In this document: piece after piece, positions 49,285 to 60,522 of the stretch
Layout: each line of letters opens with the position of its first letter
Numbering within the stretch: the first letter of the stretch is position 1
Assembly (NCBI RefSeq): GCF_009727055.1
Contig: NC_052354.1
Span: 2,760,425-2,824,424, forward strand
Direction of reading: 5' to 3'
Source: Benincasa hispida
Taxonomy: Eukaryota; Streptophyta; Magnoliopsida; Cucurbitales; Cucurbitaceae
Length of the DNA: 64,000 nt
The notes under the pieces: generated by a model
Seen by the model: only the letters and a program-made list of their open reading frames with translations
The model's database searches: none
What the model was told of the DNA's origin: nothing
Translations under genes and position numbers: made by a program

Positions 49285-51327
49285 CTTATGCCACTAAATT
49301 TCTAGTTCAAATTATTTGAAGATCTACAGTACATACCTAAAAGGAAACCAGACATGAGGTTTTCCATGAGCAGCGGAAGGATCGTTCCAAATTCTATTCG
49401 AAATTGAACACAAACAATTACAGTCACAAAACAATAAACTAACAGGTCATGCACAACGAAATTACAGCATGCTTTTAAGAATGTCAAGGGATAGAGTATG
49501 TGTACCTTTGAAGAAACATTCTTCAAACTCCCTCGAACAATACAAGCGTTCACAGCACAACAACACGAAGACATGACCGGTGCACAACACGATCAACAAC
49601 ACGAACACAATGAACACGAACCCAAAGAACGACCTCCAGATCCTTAAAATCAATCGAGTTGAGTGGGGATACTACCACAATGGTTACCTTGGTATTCTCG
49701 ATGAGAATCTAGGAGTTGTGGGCTCTGTATGAACTGGTTAGAGGAAGAGACAGGAGGACAATGATCATGTAGACGATCGAAGCAAGTAGGAGATGACACA
49801 GTCTATCGCATAGACGAATGCTCGATCATGTAGTAAATAGCAGCCTATCGTATAAACAATGCCACACGATCGTTTAACTACGACCAGCTGATGAACTATC
49901 GTATAGTCAAAATTGCACGATCGTTTAGTCCTCTTGAGCTATCGCTTAGTGAAACAATTCTCTCTGATAGCTTTTCCGTGAGTTTCTTTTGAATCAAGTC
50001 ACTACTAATTTAGGAATTTTTTTTCTTTTATCTCACGTTTACCACAAAACTACCAATAATCTCCCACTCAATTAATTATTAGAAGAAAAATGATAATTAT
50101 CAAATAATAAATATTATTATAAATAAATATGAATACCAACTTATCATATATATTTATAACCTATAGTTTTATATATTTCATCTCATGAAACATATAAACC
50201 ATAGTTCTTTGTTACTTAATGTAAATCATATTTACATTAATCCTCCACTTGATGTATCTCATACATCTCACCAATTATATCATATATAATTGATTTTTCT
50301 CTTGTCAATTTGAACAATTCAAACTAACACCAAGAACTGATTCCAACTTGAATCCATTGAGCTACAAGGGACCTTATGGACCTGTAGCTTGAAGCTCCAA
50401 CGATACGTGAATAATTGACCACACTCTTAGTCACGGGATCACAATTGTTAACTGTCGAGCACTCACTAAAGACCAACAGCTGCATTCTCCTTACTACAAA
50501 TATATTTTGATCCATATCATCAATCAACAGTGCGATAACCCTTCACAGATCACTCGTAAGTACAACTGAGCCAATTTACCGTTTTGCCCTGTAGTTACAT
50601 CTAACTCCTTAAGTACAACTGATTCCTCTAATGAACATGAGTCATAATCCTACTATGACTGAGTCTTTCTCAAAGAGAGGATGTGGTCATTATGTTCATA
50701 CCCTGGAATCAACCCTTAAGAGAGAATTTATCTACTTATTTCTGCTTCAGGGAAAAATGAATTCATCTTGTGTAACTGAGTTCCCAGCTCCCCAATTAGA
50801 CAAATCCCAAAAAGGAAGGCTTGTTGAGTTGGCAATCTGGCCACTCTCACCCGTACTAATCAAAGGACGCCCTCAAAGGTAGGAGTTCCAAGACACTCAG
50901 GATTAAGGTTATCACCTATGATCCTTAGGTGAGATGTAAGTCTCAAGTATCAACAATGTTATATAAAGAGACCATCATATCGTGGTCCGGTCTTAATACA
51001 AATTCTTTGTATAGGACACTCCTACTTGCATGTCTCTACATGAATGGTCAGGATATAGCATCTGTAGAGCTCACAACACTTGTAACCTCTACAAAGCGGG
51101 CCGTATCCGTAGTGTCCCACAGGATAAGATCCCTCTTATATTCTTATAGTACAAACCTTTTAGGTATCACTTAAGGCATGGTTCACTTGTATATCTCATA
51201 TATATGCTTAAGTTTACATACAATAACCATGGATCTTTGTTTATTGGATATAGTAAATGAAAAATAAATAACTCTTATTTTTTTTTCAGAGGTCCATCCA
51301 GATACAACACCTTTTGTGTAATCAACA
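49285..51327 (-). mobile_element. Minus-strand LTR-like unit (clean reference copy)
   Basis: On the minus strand it starts TGTTGATTACACAAAAGG (end at 51327) and holds the family phrase GGTCCATAAGGTCCC, an AT-rich middle, then an ACGATCGT array (49755-49945) and GATCCTTCCGCTGCTCATGG. The end near 49285 lacks a recognisable PBS. No coding sequence. Copies: 24667-26764, and 57377-58525 plus 62457-63382 (split by PPR sequence). Confidence 0.6.
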
Positions 51328-52380
51328 ACTACAACTCCAGTAATTGCTATATGTTCAAATAAACATAGAAGTTGTTAGACTAATGATATTAAACTATGTA
51401 TGCCCAATTTCTACACAACATACCCGAATTATAAGAAAATATGAGAAGTTGATTTCAATTTGTTCATAGTAATCTAGCATTCAATCATTTCACCGTGATT
51501 CTTTGTAAGTAGATATTGAAATAGAACCAACGTCCAAGAATCTTGTACAAACGCAGAGTATTGAACTTGTTCAACAATTTTGTATAAGTACTATGAATGT
51601 AATAATCATAATGAATAATTATTCAACCCAATTTGTATCCTAAGATAGTATTATATAATATAATGTGACTTACATCATGTACACATCGAGGCAAGGTGTT
51701 GATATTGGACACATACAGCAAAAATCACGGAGCATGTTAAGCAATATGCAAATTTACTTGGATCCCAAATATGCCAATAGGTACTTTCATCTGGATTGGT
51801 GACTTAATATGCTCAAGTTCTCGAAGCAAACAACGTAGATTTCTAGATCTTTTGAGAACTTCTTAACTTTCTTCTATCACACATTTTAACATTAGAAATA
51901 ATCAATACTATCATATATAATATCATCCAATCGAAAACACTTACCTGGTGGTGAACGATGGTGAGTATTGACTAAAATATAAAAACAAAGGTTTAAATAA
52001 AATGAAAGTAATTACTTCACCACAACTGTTTGGCTCCGAAAGTGGTAACTCTGGTATGGAACCGATTATTTGACTATGACCGTCCCAAATCAGTGGTGAA
52101 TGACAGTGAGTATTGAGGAGGATGACCAGCGAGTATCGATGAGGCAAACAGAGAAATGCTGAAAAGCATTCGTGGAGCTGATTGATTCGACTCACTGAAA
52201 GCGTTCGATATAGAAATAGGAAAACGAAGAAACGTCGAGGATGTGCGATGAGAGAGGGGAAAATGCTCGATATGGATATGGAAATTAGGGAAACGAAGAA
52301 ATGTGAGGCTAATTATTTGGCTTTGCAGTTCAACTGGCCGACGAGGGTAGGGAAACGTCTACTTCAAATTCTTGAAAATG
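51328..52380 (-). other. Unidentified exon-like unit (copy C)
   Basis: On the minus strand: a first open part to 51945 ending QYSPSFTT, then donor-like CCAG|GTAAGT, and a second open part at about 51673-51870 that ends near another GTAAGT. The second part reads IKSPNPDESTYWHIWDP in one frame. Two donor-like sites in the same direction suggest a real spliced gene fragment. It is not recognised; a transposon gene is possible. Confidence 0.3.
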
Positions 52381-52438
52381 TTAAATTAGGGTTTTAGTAT
52401 ATATTTTTATCAAAAAAGTTAATTATTAATTATACTTA

Positions 52439-52486
52439 GTGACAGTTAATAAATGTCATTAATTGATGACATTTTAAAACTGTCAC
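52439..52486. repeat. Nested 48-bp palindrome (copy 2)
   Basis: Same arms and spacing as 43105-43152. Confidence 0.95.
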
Positions 52487-53290
52487 GATATAGAAAATCG
52501 AAAACTTCCTCTTTCTTACCAAAAAGTGAATTTTCACATTTATGACACTTTTTCCTTCCCCCTCCAAAACTACTATATAAATATATGTCATCGTTTATAA
52601 AATCAGTGCCTATACGATAGTGACTACATGATCGCTTATATATACGATATTGCTAAGCGATCGCGATACCAATTCACCGTCTCGCGCTATTATCTAAACG
52701 ATCATTTAACCTTTTTCCTAAGCAATCGTTTAGCTCCCGATATTTACTAAACGATCGTCTATACGGTCGCTTAGTTTTTCCTACGTGACCATTCGGACGA
52801 TCGCTCACCTTTTTCCTACACGATCGTAATAGACAATCGTTTACCTTTTCCTACACGATCGTATGACGATCACTTACTTTTTTTTACATGATCGTATACT
52901 CACCTAAACGATCAAGCATCATGTCTATGCGATAGACGACCTCTTCTCCCTTGCTTGATTGTTTTGTACGGTCTCTCTTCCTCTTTCCCTCTACCAAATC
53001 CGAACAAAGCCTACACTTTGGATTCTCACTACAAGAAAATAAGGGCTCTAAGTGGTGTTGTCTTTTCCGCTTGCTTCTGTCTAGAGGTGACGTTCAGGGG
53101 TAGACGGTTGGCCCTCAGACTCGCTGTGAAGAAGAAATCTTCATCTGGTATGATTCTTGATCCTTAGCATTATGAAAGTATGTTTGAATTATATGCGATA
53201 ATCTATCACAATAATTGGAAGAATCCGCTTCCGCTTGTAGGTAATCTTGAATAAGAGTTCCTTCAAGACTAACAGCTTATCGTTCAGCTG
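52487..53290 (+). repeat. ACGATCGT array and LTR end (copy 2)
   Basis: The array spans 52610-52930. The LTR-like end follows (52930-53250) with GGGCTCTAAGTGGTGTTGTC and CCGCTTCCGCTTG. Differences from 43153-43978 are mostly single-base indels. Confidence 0.7.
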
Positions 53291-54786
53291 CTAGCCTATT
53301 AGATGATGTTGAATAATAAAGGTATCACCCATCTGACAGCCATGGATGCAAGTTTGCCAAATCCTTTTGAACTTCTTTAATTTCCTCCTTAAGAACTTTG
53401 TTATGATTTGAAATGGTGATTTTTGGAGGACTTATGTTGCATATTTGATGATTCATTCTTCCTTTCTTACCATCTCCTATTTAGTTTGAACCGGCCTACG
53501 TGATTGGCCTCATAGCACGATGCTAAGTTACATGTTGCTTTTGTTCACCAACATGGAGTCCATTAGAAGAGGGTTTCTTGCTCCTAACATGCGGCTCAAT
53601 CATCGTGCCCTTCCTTTTCTCCTCCGAGGACTCATAGGTATCGAGAGAGTGATCATGCCCCTCAACCTTCTCAATCCTACTTTCTTCGACATCATGGATC
53701 ACCTCTTCAATCCTTATTCCTTCCAAGGGTCCTCCTTGTACCTTATCTCCTATGAACTTAGTACAAGTCTCGTCAAAACAATAGTTTGTACATAAGTGAT
53801 TGAGTAAGTTAGAATGCATGAAACTATGATAGATGTAAATAATTACTAAGCGACCGATTACTTACTTTTTTGAGCTGAAACACATTCTTACTCAACAGTT
53901 TATAAGATGGAGCACAAGAACAAGTTTATCTAAGAATTCTAGGAATTGCAAACTTGCTGACTTTGGTGGCTATGAACTTACTTGACGTGGATAAAATTTC
54001 GTAAGCCCAAACCTATAATATGGGAGCCTTTATTACACATATAGTATTAACACACATATTAAAGTGAAATGGAAACAAAAATACATACCTAGAATGCAAG
54101 TACAAATCCCTTTATACAATAATATGAGGCATGATGAGCATTTTCTACTATTTTTATCTCATGTGCCTCCTTCTTCCTCCGCATGATAGTCTTCATGCTA
54201 TTCAAGGTATGTTTGAAAAAGAAGATGACCAGTCATAATGGCTAAAGACTTCAGGGTCATCAACAATCCCAAATATCTTCACATCAAATTGGGTTTTCTT
54301 GTCTTTTTCAATCATCACTGTTTCGATGAATAATGCCAATGTAACCTTGACGACATCTTCATCATTTGTAAAAGTGAATTTCTCGAACGTATTCTCCACG
54401 TCCTTGCAAGAACTATCCTTATCATTTGGGTCCTTTGGACCAAAAATGAGTTGTTGCAGTCTCTCAGACCTTATTTCTCTTTTTACAATTTCCTTGGTCT
54501 ACCTCAACTCAGTTATCAAATTAAAATCTTCTTGGGAGAATGTTACCTTCTTTCCCAATATGTTGAATGATATAACGTCTGAGTTCGCATCCGTTACCTC
54601 CCTCAACAGAAAATGGTGAAAAAGATGCCCATTAAATACAAGATCTACATCCAACAGTGGACCAAAGGCCCTTGTCCTAAACATTCTCATCTGCTCTTCT
54701 GTCTACTTATTCTTAATAACGGACGCAGTTTTATGGACTTGGCAAGAAATTATAATAGGAAAATATTTCTCAGCAGGGACGACCAT
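53291..54786 (-). pseudogene. DUF1985-containing gene (copy C), broken
   Basis: On the minus strand an ATG at 54786 follows an acceptor-like TTGTTACAG and gives MVVPAEKYFPIIIS..., with an in-frame TAG 27 codons on. The core follows: EEQMRMFRTRAFGPLLDVD, FHHFLLREVTD, SFNILGKKVTFSQEDFNLI (54499-54690), then ENTFEKFTFTNDEDVVKVTL and FGIVDDPEVFSHYDWS (54202-54399). These match the usual DUF1985 order (FG.LLD, LLRE, FS..DF.LITGL, DVVK, DD...F..Y.W). A probable intron lies near 54000-54090. Past it come WAYEIFP and a charged coiled-coil tail to a TAG at 53291-53293. Role unknown; such genes are usually transposon-borne, often with a ULP1 peptidase, which is absent here. The 5' flank is a 23-bp minisatellite. 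The same early stop is in copy D. Confidence 0.7.
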
Positions 54787-54826
54787 CTTAGCAATCTGTA
54801 ACAAACACATACATTACCAAAATAAG

Positions 54827-55144
54827 TAAACGATCGCATAATAAAAACTAAACGATCGCATAACAAATAATTAAAAGATCGTGTAACATAAAACAAAACG
54901 ATTGGATAATGACCAACTAAACGATCACATAATAAACAACTAAACAATCGCATTACAAATACCTAAATAATTGCGTAACAAACAATTAAACGATTGTGTG
55001 ACAAACAACTAAACGGTCGCATTACAAATACCTAAACGATTGCATAACAAACAACTAAATGATCACATTACAAATACCTAAACAATCGTGTAACAAACAA
55101 CTAAACAACCGTATTACAAAAACCTAAACAATTGCGTAAATACC
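54827..55144 (+). repeat. 23-bp minisatellite upstream of the DUF1985 gene
   Basis: About 14 units, mostly exactly 23 bp, of the type TAAACGATCGCATAACAAA plus a variable end. Unit ends alternate between AAACAAC and AAATACC over several units, giving a 46-bp higher-order period. The conserved core is AAACgATcG. Confidence 0.9.
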
Positions 55145-55857
55145 ACTAAACGATCACACATTTTTTCTAAACGATCGTTTACATTTCTCTAATCGATCAT
55201 TTAAAGAATACTAAACGCTCGCCTAGGATTATTTAAGCGATCTCTTAAGAACGACTATACGATCATTTAACAAAAGCTGAGAGATCATTTAACAAATGGT
55301 ATATGCGAACCCTTTGTGAACCCTAAGTGACCGACGATAATACTAAACGAATATCAACATGCATTCAAGGAGAAGAGTCACATATCTTTCAGAGATTGAT
55401 GACGGTGGAAAATGTGTAAAACGACTGTCGAGAAGGTGGCCAAACGCTCGAATGAAGATGGGAGACGACGAGTCAGGTACAAGAGCAAAAACGAGAGTCA
55501 AAATCGCACAGTAAGAAAAGATGTAAGCTAAAAAGTGGGGTGAACAATGCTTCATAGCGAAGTTTGAAGAGTTTTTTAAATTGGGGATAAAATTGATATT
55601 TTACAAGGACAAAAGGTTACTCATAGATAAGTTTTTAGAAAGAGGTCATACATAGAAGAGTTTTTGCTTTTTTTGGGGGGGTTATTTTACGAAATTTTCC
55701 TCCATCACCTTACTTTCTCAGTCACCTACCACAATCGGTTTGTTGCTAGTTGGTGTTGTACATTTTTTCTTCGAAAATTTTGCTCATCACTCTCGACCTC
55801 TTTATGCTACTCACTTCCTTGTCTTCTTTACATCGATATTTTTCTTGTCTTCTCGTT
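55145..55857. other. Flank with scattered ACGATCGT sites; no gene
   Basis: More CTAAACGATCAC-like sites to about 55290, then the presumed 5' end of the DUF1985 element to about 55560. The following DNA ends at a gap. A short minus-strand frame (55343-55555) has no recognisable domain. Confidence 0.4.
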
Positions 55858-55872
55858 NNNNNNNNNNNNNNN
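55858..55872. other. Sequence gap (15 N)
   Basis: It separates the transposon-rich block from the PPR gene, so their adjacency is not proven. Confidence 0.95.
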
Positions 55873-56185
55873 ACGAGGAACATAAGATTGGGAGAGTTTC
55901 AAGGACAAACTCTCATCTTATTCAACTGCTCATCCACGCTTAAATTTCAGTTCTCAAATGGGTGAGATTGTGGATTTTTCCTAATTTATGTCTGAATTTA
56001 TTTCTACTGTTAATCCAATAAATCCCACTGTTTTTAATATTGAGAAACATATTATATTACGTTCAAGGAAAAAACTATTTAAAGCATGTTCTTTCTCTGT
56101 TTTTAGACTTGACGCTATTCTTTTCTATATGCATCAAATGCTTAGAATTATTGCGAAACTAGTTTGTTAACTCAAGGAAAGAAAC
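55873..56185 (+). promoter_or_regulatory. Upstream region of the PPR gene
   Basis: No coding domain. CTTTCTCTGTTTTTAG at about 56090-56105 is a good splice-acceptor-like site 80 bases before the ATG, so a 5'-UTR intron is possible. No clear TATA box chosen. Several upstream ATGs are present. Confidence 0.3.
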
Positions 56186-57376
56186 ATGTCGTCTGTTCCA
56201 ATACAACCCCATTTGAACCAATTGGTTCTAGCAGCGCTTGAAAAATGCAGTCAACTCAATCACCTTAAGCAACTCCAAGGCTTTCTTATTTCTCTTGGTC
56301 ATTCACGAACACAATTCTTTGCCTTCAAGCTCGTTCGCTTCTGTAACCTTACTCTTGCTGACTTATGTTACGCTCGCTTCATTTTTGATCATTTAACTTC
56401 CCCAAATGTTTATCTCTATACTGCAATGATCACAGCGTATGCTTCACAACCTGATCCTAAAGCCGCGTTTCTTTTGTACCGTAATATGGTCCGCCATGGA
56501 GCCCCTCGACCCAACCATTTTATCTACCCCCATGTCCTTAAATCTTGCCCTGAGGTTTTGGAGTCCAATGGCACGAAGATGGTTCATACCCAGGTCCTGA
56601 AATCTGGATTTGGTCAATACCCAGTTGTCCAAACGGCCATTGTTGATTCGTATTCAAGGTTTTGTTCAGATCTTGGGAATGCAAGACAAATGTTCGACGA
56701 AATGCTTGAGAGAAGTGTAGTGTCTTGGACGGCCATGATTTCGGGGTATGCGAGGCTTGGGAACGTTGATAGTGCAATAGAGCTGTTTGAAAGTATGCCG
56801 GAGAGGGATGTTCCTGCTTGGAATGCTCTTATTGCTGGATGTGCTCAAAATGGATTCTTCTGTGAAGCAATTTGGTTATTCAAAAGAATGGTCTCACTGG
56901 CGCTGGAGGGTAATAATAACGAGCGTGAAAATAAGCCGAATAAGATCACAGTCGCGTCTGCACTATCAGCTTGTGGTCATACCGGGATGCTTCATCTTGG
57001 TAAGTGGATTCATGGTTATGTTTTCAAAAATTACTTTGGTCAGGATTCATTTATCTCGAATGCGTTGCTAGATATGTATGGGAAATGTGGCAATTTGAAA
57101 GTTGCGAGGAGAGTTTTTGACATGATTAGTTTAAAAAGCTTGACATCATGGAATTCCTTGATAAATTGTCTTGCCCTCCATGGCCATAGTGGAAGTGCAA
57201 TTGATTTGTTTGTAGAGTTGGTTCAATGTGGGGATGGTGTAAAGCCAGATGGGGTTACCTTTGTGGGTGTGTTGAATGCTTGTACTCATGGCGGATTAGT
57301 TGAAAAAGGGTACTCATACTTTGAAATGATGAGGCGGGATTACGACATCGAGCCTCAGATCGAACACTTTGGGTGA
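56186..57376 (+). CDS. Pentatricopeptide repeat protein, At1g33350-like, 3'-truncated
   Basis: A 396-residue PLS-class PPR protein; such proteins bind organelle transcripts base by base and help splicing, editing or processing in mitochondria or plastids. The N-terminus (LNQLVLAALEKCSQLNHLKQ) is typical of the E subgroup. Repeats follow throughout: YARFIFDHL..PNVYLYTAMI (about 62-82), FDEMLERSVVSWTAMISGYAR (about 171-190), MPERDVPAWNALI, YGKCGNLKVARRVFD, SWNSLINCLALHGHSG and GVLNACTHGGLVEKG near the end. From memory the closest relative is Arabidopsis At1g33350 at over 500 residues, so about 140 C-terminal residues including the E motif are missing. After EPQIEHFG the frame meets a TGA made by the junction with LTR sequence at about 57374. 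The start at 56186 is the first in-frame ATG and fits the family. Whether this truncated gene is real or a join artefact is open. Confidence 0.85.
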   Translation: MSSVPIQPHLNQLVLAALEKCSQLNHLKQLQGFLISLGHSRTQFFAFKLVRFCNLTLADLCYARFIFDHLTSPNVYLYTAMITAYASQPDPKAAFLLYRNMVRHGAPRPNHFIYPHVLKSCPEVLESNGTKMVHTQVLKSGFGQYPVVQTAIVDSYSRFCSDLGNARQMFDEMLERSVVSWTAMISGYARLGNVDSAIELFESMPERDVPAWNALIAGCAQNGFFCEAIWLFKRMVSLALEGNNNERENKPNKITVASALSACGHTGMLHLGKWIHGYVFKNYFGQDSFISNALLDMYGKCGNLKVARRVFDMISLKSLTSWNSLINCLALHGHSGSAIDLFVELVQCGDGVKPDGVTFVGVLNACTHGGLVEKGYSYFEMMRRDYDIEPQIEHFG

Positions 57377-58525
57377 GTTTCTTTTGGTTAACTTAATGTA
57401 AATCATATTTACATTAATCCTCCACTTGATGTATCTCATACATCTCACCAATTATATCATATATAATTGATTTTCTCTTGTCAATTTGAACAATTCAAAC
57501 TAACACCAAGAACTGATTCTCAATTGAATCCATTGAGCTACAAGGGGACCTTATGGACCTGTAGCTTGAAGCTCCAACGATACGTGAATTAATTGACCAA
57601 ACTCTTTAGTCACGGGATCACAATCTGTTAACTGTCGAGCACTCCACTAAGACCAACAGCTGCATTCTCCTTACTACAAATATATTTTGGAGTCATATCA
57701 TTCAATCAACAGTGCGATAACCCTTCACAGATCACTCGTAAGTACAACTGAGCCAATTTACCGTTTTGCCCTGTAGTTACATCTAACTCCTTAGTACCAC
57801 TGATTCTCTAATGAACAATGAGTCATAATCCTACTATGACTGAGTCCTTTCTTCAAAGAGAGGATTGTGGTCATTATGTTCATAGCCTGGAATCAACCCT
57901 TAAGAGAGAATTTATCTACTTATTTCTGCTTCAGGGAAAAAATGAATTTCATCTTGTGTAACTGAGTTCCCAGCTCCCAATTAGACAAATCCCCAAAAAG
58001 GTAGGCTTGTTGAGTTGGCAATCTGGCCACTCTCACCCGTACTAATCAAAGGACCGCCCTCAAAGGTAGGAGTTTCCCAAGACACTCAAGGATTAAGGTT
58101 ATCACCTATGATCCTTTAGGTGAGATGTAAGTCTCAAGTATCACAATGTTATATAAAGAGACCAATCATATCGTGGTCCGGTCTTATACAAATTCTTTTG
58201 TATAGGACACTCCTACTTGCATGTCTCTACATGAATGGTCAGGATACATAGCATCTGTAGTAGCTCAAACACTTGTAAACCTCTACAAAGCGGGCCGTAT
58301 CCGTAGTGTCACCAGGATAGATCCCTCTTATATTCTTATAGTACAAACCTTTTAGGTTATCACTTAAGGCATGGTTCACTTGTATATCTCATATATATGC
58401 TTAAGTTTACATACAATAACCATGGATCTTTGTTTTATTGGATATGAGTAAATGGCAAAATAAATAACTCTTATTTTTTTTTCAGAGGGTCCATCCAGAA
58501 TACAACACCTTTTGTGTAATCAACA
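57377..58525 (-). mobile_element. Minus-strand LTR, part beyond the PPR junction (copy D)
   Basis: Picks up exactly at the position equivalent to 50203 (AGTTTCTTTTGG versus AGTTCTTTTGG in copy A) and runs to CAACA at 58525, equivalent to 51327. The other part of the same LTR lies at 62457-63382. Confidence 0.7.
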
Positions 58526-59640
58526 ACTACAAACTCCAGTAATTGCTATATGTTTCAAATAAACATAGAAGTTGTTAGACTAATGATATTAAACTATGTA
58601 TGCCCAATTTCTACACAACATACCCGAATTATAAGAAAATATGAGAAGTTGATTTCAATTTGTTCATAGTAATCTATCATTCAACATTTGGCACACGTGA
58701 TCTCTTTGTAAGTAGATATTGAAATAGAACCAACGTCCAAGAACTTGTACAAACGCAGAGTATTGAACTTGTCAACAATTTTGTATAAGTACCTTATGAA
58801 TGTAATAATCATAATGAATAATTATTCAACCCAATTTGTAATCCTAAGATAGTATTATATTATAATGTGACTTACATCATGTACACATCGAGGCAAGGTG
58901 TTGATATTGGACACATACAGCAAAAATCACGGAGCATGTTAAGCAATATGCAAAATTTTACTTGGATCCCAAATATGCCAATAGGTACTTTCATCTGGAT
59001 TTGGTGACTTAATATGCTCAAGTTCTCGAAGCAAACAACGTAGATTTCTAGATCTTTTTGAGAACTTCTTAACTTTCTTCTATCACACATTTTAACATTA
59101 GAAATAATCTATACTATCATATATAATATCATCCAATCGAAAACACTTACCTGGTGGTGAACGATGGTGAGTATTGACTAAATATAAAAACAAAGGTTTA
59201 AAATAAAATGAAAGTAATTACTTCACCACAACTGTTTGGCTCCGAAAGTGGTAACTCTGGTATGGAACCGATTATTTGACTATGACCGTCCAAATCAGTG
59301 GTGAATGACAGTGAGTATTGATGGAGGAGACCAGCGAGTATCGATGAGCGAAACAGAGAAATGCTGAAAAGCATTCGTGGAGCTGATTGATTCGACTCAC
59401 TGGAAAAGCGTTCGATATAGAAATAGGAAAACGAAGAAACGTCGAGGATGTGCGATGAGAGTAGGGGGAAATGCTCGATATGGATATGGAAATAGGGAAA
59501 CGAAGAAATGTCGAGGCTAATTATTTTGGCTTTGCAGTTCAACTGGCCGACGAGGGAGGGGAAACGTCTACTTCAAATTCTTGAAAATAATGTTTAAATT
59601 AGGGTTTTAGTATATTTTTTATCAAAAAAGTTAATTATTA
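58526..59640 (-). other. Unidentified exon-like unit (copy D)
   Basis: Near-identical to 51328-52430. The minus-strand ORFs (58872-59090 and 59198-59542) differ in frame from copies A and C because of single-base indels. Confidence 0.3.
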
Positions 59641-59650
59641 ATTATACTTA

Positions 59651-59698
59651 GTGACAGTTAATAAATGTCATTAATTGATGACATTTTAAAACTGTCAC
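59651..59698. repeat. Nested 48-bp palindrome (copy 3)
   Basis: Same arms and spacing as at 43105 and 52439; all three copies keep both stems perfectly. Confidence 0.95.
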
Positions 59699-60522
59699 GA
59701 ATTATAAGAAATCGGAAAACTTCCTCTTTTTCTTACCAAAAATGTGAATTTTCACATTTATGACCACTTTTTCCTTCCCCCTCTCAAAACTACTATATAA
59801 ATATATGTCATCGTTTATAAAATCAGTGCCTATACGATAGTGACTACATGATCGCTTATATATACGATATTGCTAAGCGATCGCATACCAATTACACGTC
59901 TCGCGCTATTATCTAAACGATCATTTACCTTTTTCCTAAGCAATCGTTTAGCTCCCCGATATTTACTAAACGATCGTCTATACGGTCGCTTAGTTTTTCC
60001 TACGTGATCATTCGACGATCGCTCACCTTTTTCCTACACGATCGTTTAGACAATCGTTTACCTTTTCCTACACGATCGTATAGACGATCACTTACTTTTT
60101 TTTACATGATCGTATACTTCACACTAAAGCATCAAGCATCATGTCTATGCGATAGACGACCTCTTCTCCCACTTGCTTGATTGTTGTGTACGGTCTCTCT
60201 TCCTCTTTCCCTCTACCAAATCCGAACAAAGCCTACACTTTGGATTCTCACTACAAGAAACTAAGGGCTCTAAGTGGTGTTGTCTTTTCCGCTTGCTTCT
60301 GTCTAAGAGGTGACTGTTCAAGGTAGACGGTTGGGCCTCAGACTCGCTGTGAAGAAGAAATCTTCATCTGGATGATTTTTGATCCCTTTAGCATTACTGA
60401 AAGTATGTTTGAATGTATATGCGATAATTCTATCACAATAAATTGGAAAGATCCGCTTCCGCTTGTAGGTAATCTTGAATAAGAGTTTCCTTCAAGACTA
60501 ACAGCTTTATTTCGTTCAGCTG
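59699..60522 (+). repeat. ACGATCGT array and LTR end (copy 3)
   Basis: Array at 59820-60130, then the LTR-like end to about 60480. Counterpart of 52487-53290. Confidence 0.7.

Noticed and set aside
54827..55144. CRISPR-like array
   Set aside because: Units are 23 bp head to tail without unique spacers, and this is plant DNA; it is a minisatellite.
55664..55965. Open frames across the 15-N gap upstream of the PPR gene
   Set aside because: Read through N and without any recognisable domain.
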